A program made the translations under genes and the position numbers. The notes under the pieces were generated by a model. It was not told the DNA's origin. It saw nothing but the letters and a program-made list of their open reading frames with translations, and did not search any database. DNA of 64,000 nt from Bacteroidetes bacterium UBA6161 (GTDB taxonomy: Bacteria; Bacteroidota; Bacteroidia; NS11-12g; UBA955): the NCBI GenBank assembly GCA_002422315.1, contig DIUJ01000057.1, positions 1 to 64,000 on the forward strand, written 5' to 3'. Below, in pieces: positions 59,770-64,000 of this stretch (its first letter is position 1; each line of letters begins with the position of its first letter).

Positions 59770-60792
59770 GTTAAATGTAGTCTTGAGCTAAATCTTCCCA
59801 AATGGCCAATTGGAGATTTTAGATTTTTTTTCCTTTGGTTGGTGTTTGCCACCAACCAACCGCCAACCCCCTCTTTTCCCGCCGTGGTTGGTGTTTGCTT
59901 GTCCCCAATTTATTGGCGGATCACCAACCACTCCCTAAAATCTTCCCAAATGGCCAATTGGAGATTTTAGACTTTTTTGGGCGATGTTAAGACGAAGCTT
60001 GTGCATGGATAGCATGGTATTTGGCTTCGTATATCCTCGGTCTTCGGCTTCGCTCAGACACCGAGGGATTACGTATTTTTCCTTTGCTTAGCGTTTGCCA
60101 TCAACCAACCGTTAAATGTAGTCTTGAGCTAAATCTTCTCAAATGGCCAATTGGAGATTTTAGATTTTTTTTCCTTTGGTTGGTGTTTGCCACCAACCAA
60201 CCGCCAACCCCCTCTTTTCCCGCCGTGGTTGGTGTTTGCTTGTCCCCAATTTATTGGCGGATCACCAACCACTCCCTAAAATCTTCTCAAATGGCCAATT
60301 GGAGATTTTAGACTTTTTTGGGCGATGTTAAGACGAAGCTTGTGCATGGATAGCATGGTATTTGGCTTCGTATATCCTCGGTCTTCGGCTTCGCTCAGAC
60401 ACCGAGGGATTACGTATTTTTCCTTTGCTTAGCGTTTGCCATCAACCAACCGTTAAATGTAGTCTTGAGCTAAATCTTCTCAAATGGCCAATAGGAGATT
60501 TTAGATTTTTTTTCCTTTGGTTGGTGTTTGCCACCAACCAACCGCCAACCCCCTCTTTTCCCGCCGTGGTTGGTGTTTGCTTGTCCCCAATTTATTGGCG
60601 GATCACCAGCCACTCCCTAAAATCTTCCCAAATGGCCAATTGGAGATTTTAGACTTTTTTGGGCGATGTTAAGACGAAGCTTGTGCATGGATAACATGGT
60701 ATTTGGCTTCGTATATCCTCGGTCTTCGGCTTCGCTCAGACACCGAGGGATTACGTATTTTTTCTTTGGTTGGTGTTTGCCACCAACCAACC
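59770..60792. repeat. Three tandem copies of a 341-bp unit
   Basis: Units begin with GTTAAATGTAGTCTTGAGC at 59770, 60111 and 60452, an exact period of 341 bp. Each contains two CAAATGGCCAATTGGAGATT palindromic segments, GGTTGGTG...CACCAACC hairpins, and CCTCGGTCTTCGGCTTCGC. Only scattered single-base changes separate the copies, so the amplification is recent. Each unit leaves a 96-codon open frame, which I regard as spurious. With the other repeats listed it accounts for the 2.4 kb without genes at 58460-60915. Confidence 0.92.
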
Positions 60793-60864
60793 GCTATACC
60801 CCCTCTTTCACCCTCTTTCTCCCGCTTGTAATATATTTCGTGCCGATGGTTTGCAAATATCGCC

Positions 60865-60897
60865 TTTTGTTTTTTTGCCTAATTTTATTTACTTTTG
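60865..60897 (+). promoter_or_regulatory. Bacteroidetes-type promoter for the regulatory module
   Basis: TTTTG (60865-60869) as minus 33, a 20-base spacer, and TACTTTTG (60890-60897) as minus 7 match the Bacteroidota consensus TTTG-N17-23-TAnnTTTG well. The start codon of the first gene of the module follows at 60916. Confidence 0.55.
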
Positions 60898-60915
60898 GTT
60901 TTTTACATTTGAAAT

Positions 60916-61503
60916 ATGCTATCGCCCGACAACATATTAAACCATTACAAACTTGCGCAAAGCATCACTAGTTCGCATGCAGTATACAATTTTCTTACTG
61001 CCATACAGAATAAGATTACTTTTGATGAAAAACGTGATGCACTTAATTTCTTGTCGCAATTTGCAAAGTATATACGCAAAGTGAATGGATTGTGCGAACT
61101 TTCTTCTTGGCCTTTGTCGGAGGAATTTGACTTGCTACAATTTTATATAAACCTTGAAAAAACCCGATTTGGGGAGGAGTTAGAAGTAGAAATTTTCTTG
61201 GAAAAGGATATCCCCAAGAATACCCACGTGCCGGTTTTGCTTATGGTTCCTGCTACCGAAATCATCCTTAGTTTGGCTTCCAAAACCCAAGCAAGCCCTC
61301 TTAAAATTTCGATAAGTTTGGGCCAAGGACTAAAAATTATGTGCCATTGTGTTTGCCAAAACATACTGGAAGCAAAGTGGAACAACGAGCAAAACAGGAG
61401 ATTTAAACTTATACATGAAAAGTTGAGCTACTGTGGCTGGGAAATGAGTCAGGTAGAGGAAAATAACCAAAGTATTTTTTACATTAAACCAATAAACAAC
61501 TAA
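60916..61503 (+). CDS. Degenerate LytS-type histidine kinase-like protein
   Basis: This 195-residue protein aligns by eye with the His_kinase region of LytS-type sensors. SSHAVYNFLTAIQ (His21) stands where NPHFxFNxLNxI is expected, and LNFLSQFAKYIRKV and EEFDLLQFYINLEKTRFG match the following helices. The downstream ATP-binding region is not recognisable: the N-box position reads LLMVPATEIILSLAS and lacks the Asn. There are no membrane segments. It could be a phosphotransfer or scaffold protein that lost kinase activity. It lies 11 bases before a LytTR response regulator gene, its likely partner. Confidence 0.65.
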   Translation: MLSPDNILNHYKLAQSITSSHAVYNFLTAIQNKITFDEKRDALNFLSQFAKYIRKVNGLCELSSWPLSEEFDLLQFYINLEKTRFGEELEVEIFLEKDIPKNTHVPVLLMVPATEIILSLASKTQASPLKISISLGQGLKIMCHCVCQNILEAKWNNEQNRRFKLIHEKLSYCGWEMSQVEENNQSIFYIKPINN

Positions 61504-61514
61504 AATTAAAGCTT

Positions 61515-62258
61515 ATGATTCGTGCAATTATTATCGATGATGAACAAAACACAAGAGATGTTTTGGGCAAGCTTCTTCAAGATTACCATCCGGAAATTAA
61601 GCTAGAAGGTAGTTTTTCTGCCATAGAAGCAGGCATGGAAGCAGTAAATAAATTACAGCCAGATTTGGTTTTTTTAGATGTAGAGTTTCCTGAAAGTACA
61701 GGATTTGATTTACTTGAAGAATTTCCCGATTTTGATTTTGACGTGATTTTCATTTCTGGACACGAAGAATATGCGCTAAAGGCTTTTAAAACAGAAGCAG
61801 TGGACTATCTTTTAAAACCTTTTGATTTAAATGATTTGTCTAGAGCCGTAAAAAAAGTGGTGGACAAAAGAAAAAAAGCCCAAAGCGCCAAACATTCGGA
61901 AGTGTTTTTGCAAGCATGGAAAGGTGCTCAAGACCAACAGATTGCACTTTCCAGTTCCGAAGGTTTTCTGTTTGTAAAAATAAAAGATATAATTTACTGT
62001 AGAGGAGATGGGGCCTATACCTATTTTTATATGAAAAACACAGAGAGGATTACGGTTTCCAAAAACCTAAAAGAGTTTGAAACCCTGCTTTCTGATTTTG
62101 GATTTTTTAGGGTACATAAATCCTTTTTGATAAACTTAAACGAAATGAAAAAGTATATTCGTGGCGAGGGTGGCTACCTCGTTATGAGCAACAACGACAC
62201 TGTAGACGTATCCAAAAGAAGAAAAGAAGCCTTTATGGCCAATTTGTCAAAAATTTAA
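61515..62258 (+). CDS. LytTR-family response regulator
   Basis: The 247-residue protein has a receiver domain (about 1-120) with acidic residues DD at 8-9, phosphoacceptor D55 in LVFLDVEFPE, and the conserved Lys in DYLLKPFD. A LytTR DNA-binding domain follows (about 140-245), with FLFVKIKDIIYCRGDGAYT and FFRVHKSFLINLNEM. Such regulators bind direct repeats upstream of target promoters. The gene lies between the LytS-like gene and a propeller sensor gene, all on the same strand with gaps of 11 and 6 bases, so the three probably form one operon and signalling unit. Confidence 0.93.
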   Translation: MIRAIIIDDEQNTRDVLGKLLQDYHPEIKLEGSFSAIEAGMEAVNKLQPDLVFLDVEFPESTGFDLLEEFPDFDFDVIFISGHEEYALKAFKTEAVDYLLKPFDLNDLSRAVKKVVDKRKKAQSAKHSEVFLQAWKGAQDQQIALSSSEGFLFVKIKDIIYCRGDGAYTYFYMKNTERITVSKNLKEFETLLSDFGFFRVHKSFLINLNEMKKYIRGEGGYLVMSNNDTVDVSKRRKEAFMANLSKI

Positions 62259-62264
62259 CTGAAA

Positions 62265-64000
62265 ATGAATAAAAAAATCCTCTTTTTATTGGTAGGTTTT
62301 GTTTGGTATGGGTTTTTCATAAGCCCTAAGGTATTTGCAAAAAATATAAATATCTTGGGCAACCAAACCGCATCCTATAAATTTAGGAATTTTTCTATGG
62401 AGGATGGCTTGTCCATGTCTACTGTAATAGATATAGCCCAAACCAAAGATGGGTTTATGTGGTTTGCCACACCGGATAAACTCAATAGATTTGATGGCTA
62501 TACCTTTACTTCTTTTAAGCATGAACCAAGCAACCCCAATTCTATTTCTGGCAACTATGTGAATGCTCTGCTTGCCCTAGAAAACGGCAATTTGATGGTG
62601 GCATTACAAAATGGAATGTTGGATATTTACAATCCAGACTCTAAGCATTTTACACACATAAAAAGCATAAAACCAAATCAAAGCAACATAGAAATCAGAG
62701 ACTTGGTAGACCTAGGAGGAGACAGAATTGCCATAATAACGATGGGGGAAGGAATCTGTTTATACCATCTCAAAACCCAAAAAAGCAAATGGTATACTAC
62801 TGCAAATTCTTCTATAGTTTCAGATTATGTGCAAAGCATTGCGGTGCTAAACGACAGCGTACTGATTTATGCAAGCGACCAAGGAGGCGGTTTTTTTAAT
62901 TATAAAACAGACCGATTTGACACCAAAAGATTTCTTGAAGAATATTCTATCAGCAGTTTGGCTATAGTTCAAAACAAGGTGTATGTGGCTACACAAAATG
63001 CAGGGTTGTTCAGTTTGTCACTGTCTACATTGCAGGCTACATCTTTGGCAAGTCTGTTTTCCGAAGATTTTCTTTACCTAAACATGCTCTTTGCAGACCG
63101 AGAAGGAAAATTGTGGATTGGAAGTACTTTCGACGGCTTGGCGATGCTTCAAAACAACAAGCAGGTAAAGGTCTTTAAAAAGCAATCCGACGACCGTTAT
63201 TCTCTTATAAACAATACTATATACAGTGCCTTTCAGGACCAAGGAGGCAATCTTTGGTTTGGTACCATTAGTGGAATCTCTGCCATGGTGCCTCTTTACC
63301 AACAGTTTTTGCATTATAGGAACCTACCTTCCAACCTGGCTTCGTTAAACAACAACCAAATCTATTTTATATACCAAGACAAAAGCTTGCGAATATGGAT
63401 AGCCACACTAGAAGGCGGGCTAAACCTTTTTGAACCCGAAAAAGGAACCTTTACTTCTTTTCATCGCGAGAATAGCAAAGGGCTTCAATCCAATAGCATA
63501 CGTTCTGTTTTTGAAGATACTTCCCGACAGCTTTGGATAGGTACTGGCGACAAAGGTCTTTACCGTTTTTATCCTCAAAAGAAAGAATTTGTAGCTGTCC
63601 CGTGGAATATAAACAAGTATTTCCAAACCCCCATTCGGTCTATGTATCAAACTCCCGATGGCATAATATGGGTAGGCTTACAAAATGGCTTAAAAGCCTT
63701 TGACCCTAAAACCAATCAAATGGTTCTGGAAAAAGAATTGGAAAATATTGCTTTGTTAAATTCCACCATTTACGAAATTAAAAAAGGGAGTTCTCCTAAC
63801 ACACTATGGATAGCTACCGCAGAAAATGGGGTGCTGGAATTTGATTTGAAAAAGGTACAAATAAACCGCCATTTCTATGCAAAAGAGAACTCTAAAAATA
63901 GCCTTAGCAACAATTATGCTATGTGCATGTACCAATACAACAAAGACACTATGCTGGTGGGGACATTTGGCGGAGGACTAAATATTGTAAACTTACAAAG
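62265..64000 (+). CDS. Two-component-regulator propeller (Reg_prop) sensor protein, partial
   Basis: The frame is open from ATG 62265 to the window edge (578 complete codons, no stop). It begins with a signal peptide (MNKKILFLLVGFVWYGFF, then PKVFA), so the following part is periplasmic. Repeated W-(I/F/V)-(G/A) motifs mark beta-propeller blades: GFMWFATPDKLNRFDG, GKLWIGSTFDGLAML, GNLWFGTISGI, LRIWIATLEGGLNLF, RQLWIGTGDKGLYRF, GIIWVGLQNGLKAF and NTLWIATAENGVLEF. Such proteins usually continue with a YXY domain, a membrane segment and a histidine kinase or DNA-binding domain, which would lie beyond 64000. Full function cannot be told from this part. Confidence 0.88.
   Translation, partial: MNKKILFLLVGFVWYGFFISPKVFAKNINILGNQTASYKFRNFSMEDGLSMSTVIDIAQTKDGFMWFATPDKLNRFDGYTFTSFKHEPSNPNSISGNYVNALLALENGNLMVALQNGMLDIYNPDSKHFTHIKSIKPNQSNIEIRDLVDLGGDRIAIITMGEGICLYHLKTQKSKWYTTANSSIVSDYVQSIAVLNDSVLIYASDQGGGFFNYKTDRFDTKRFLEEYSISSLAIVQNKVYVATQNAGLFSLSLSTLQATSLASLFSEDFLYLNMLFADREGKLWIGSTFDGLAMLQNNKQVKVFKKQSDDRYSLINNTIYSAFQDQGGNLWFGTISGISAMVPLYQQFLHYRNLPSNLASLNNNQIYFIYQDKSLRIWIATLEGGLNLFEPEKGTFTSFHRENSKGLQSNSIRSVFEDTSRQLWIGTGDKGLYRFYPQKKEFVAVPWNINKYFQTPIRSMYQTPDGIIWVGLQNGLKAFDPKTNQMVLEKELENIALLNSTIYEIKKGSSPNTLWIATAENGVLEFDLKKVQINRHFYAKENSKNSLSNNYAMCMYQYNKDTMLVGTFGGGLNIVNLQ

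Noticed and set aside
60021..60652. Two identical 96-codon open frames
   Set aside because: They are produced by the 341-bp tandem unit and its period, not by selection on a protein.
1..64000. tRNA or rRNA genes
   Set aside because: No cloverleaf with a TTCGANNC arm or rRNA-like stretch was recognised; apparent GGTTCGAG matches belong to the dispersed repeats.

Overview
The window reads as a chromosomal segment of a member of the Bacteroidota. The grounds are low G+C coding sequence, few Shine-Dalgarno sites, TAnnTTTG-type minus-7 promoter elements, a LytTR regulator beside a Reg_prop (two-component-propeller type) sensor, an ApbE lipoprotein, and repeat families typical of that phylum. I cannot name the genus. 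Almost everything from about 0.1 to 51 kb is one surface-polysaccharide (O-antigen or capsule-like) locus on the + strand. From 51 kb on there are housekeeping genes, a large repeat-filled spacer and a regulatory module cut by the window edge.

Layout. (1) 0.15-4.8 kb: a UDP-HexNAc 6-dehydrogenase, then a four-helix-bundle (S23) gene, a Fic-fold gene and a broken RhuM/PLD-like gene, each separated by inverted GTTTACNG / CNGTAAAC arrays. (2) 4.8-24.7 kb: the Wzm permease and, further on, its Wzt ATPase enclose a full set for CMP-legionaminic acid (legB, legC, legH, legI, legG, ptmE, legF, a MocA-type oxidoreductase, ptmA). Glycosyltransferases, AsnB, an N-acetyl-sugar amidotransferase, a PIG-L deacetylase and an LpxD-like acyltransferase follow, packed with overlaps or gaps of a few bases. 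(3) 24.8-34.7 kb: a looser series (HAD phosphatase, GxxExxY nuclease-like gene, GT-C/P-loop-kinase fusion, GDPD, two nucleotidyltransferases, three glycosyltransferases) in which most spacers are hairpin-forming AAGGCAC- or GCAAAG-type repeats. (4) 34.7-47.2 kb: a second tight operon with a CBS-fused nucleotide-sugar dehydrogenase, a second CMP-sugar synthetase and second NeuB-like synthase, a 2-hydroxyacid dehydrogenase, a methyltransferase, HisH/HisF paralogues, a second N-acetyl-sugar amidotransferase, glycosyltransferases and a WlbA-like dehydrogenase, ending at a strong terminator. (5) 47.6-51.1 kb: a DUF2334 deacetylase-like protein, then on the - strand a galactofuranosyltransferase-like gene and UDP-galactopyranose mutase. 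(6) 51.1-58.5 kb: a 1.3 kb repeat block, gltX, a B12-binding protein, apbE, and a large membrane GT-C/TPR protein. (7) 58.5-60.9 kb: repeats including three tandem 341-bp units. (8) 60.9-64 kb: a degenerate LytS-like protein, a LytTR response regulator and the start of a propeller sensor.

How it works together (inference): two nonulosonic-type acids are made and CMP-activated, at least one acetamido sugar may be converted to an acetamidino form by a WbpG-like amidotransferase fed with ammonia by HisH/HisF, sugars are assembled on a lipid carrier by the many glycosyltransferases, and the chain is exported by Wzm/Wzt, whose ATPase carries a C-terminal chain-recognition domain.

The most unusual signals are the repeats. 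They form brackets around single genes, they keep constant arms while their palindromic cores change in a compensated way, and they have entered reading frames: a whole palindromic element lies in frame in one glycosyltransferase, GTTTACNG units plus a 7-bp repeat lie in frame in another, and a repeat supplies the C-terminus and stop codon of a third gene. No RAYT or other transposase for these families lies in the window. All functions are read from sequence motifs without database searches.
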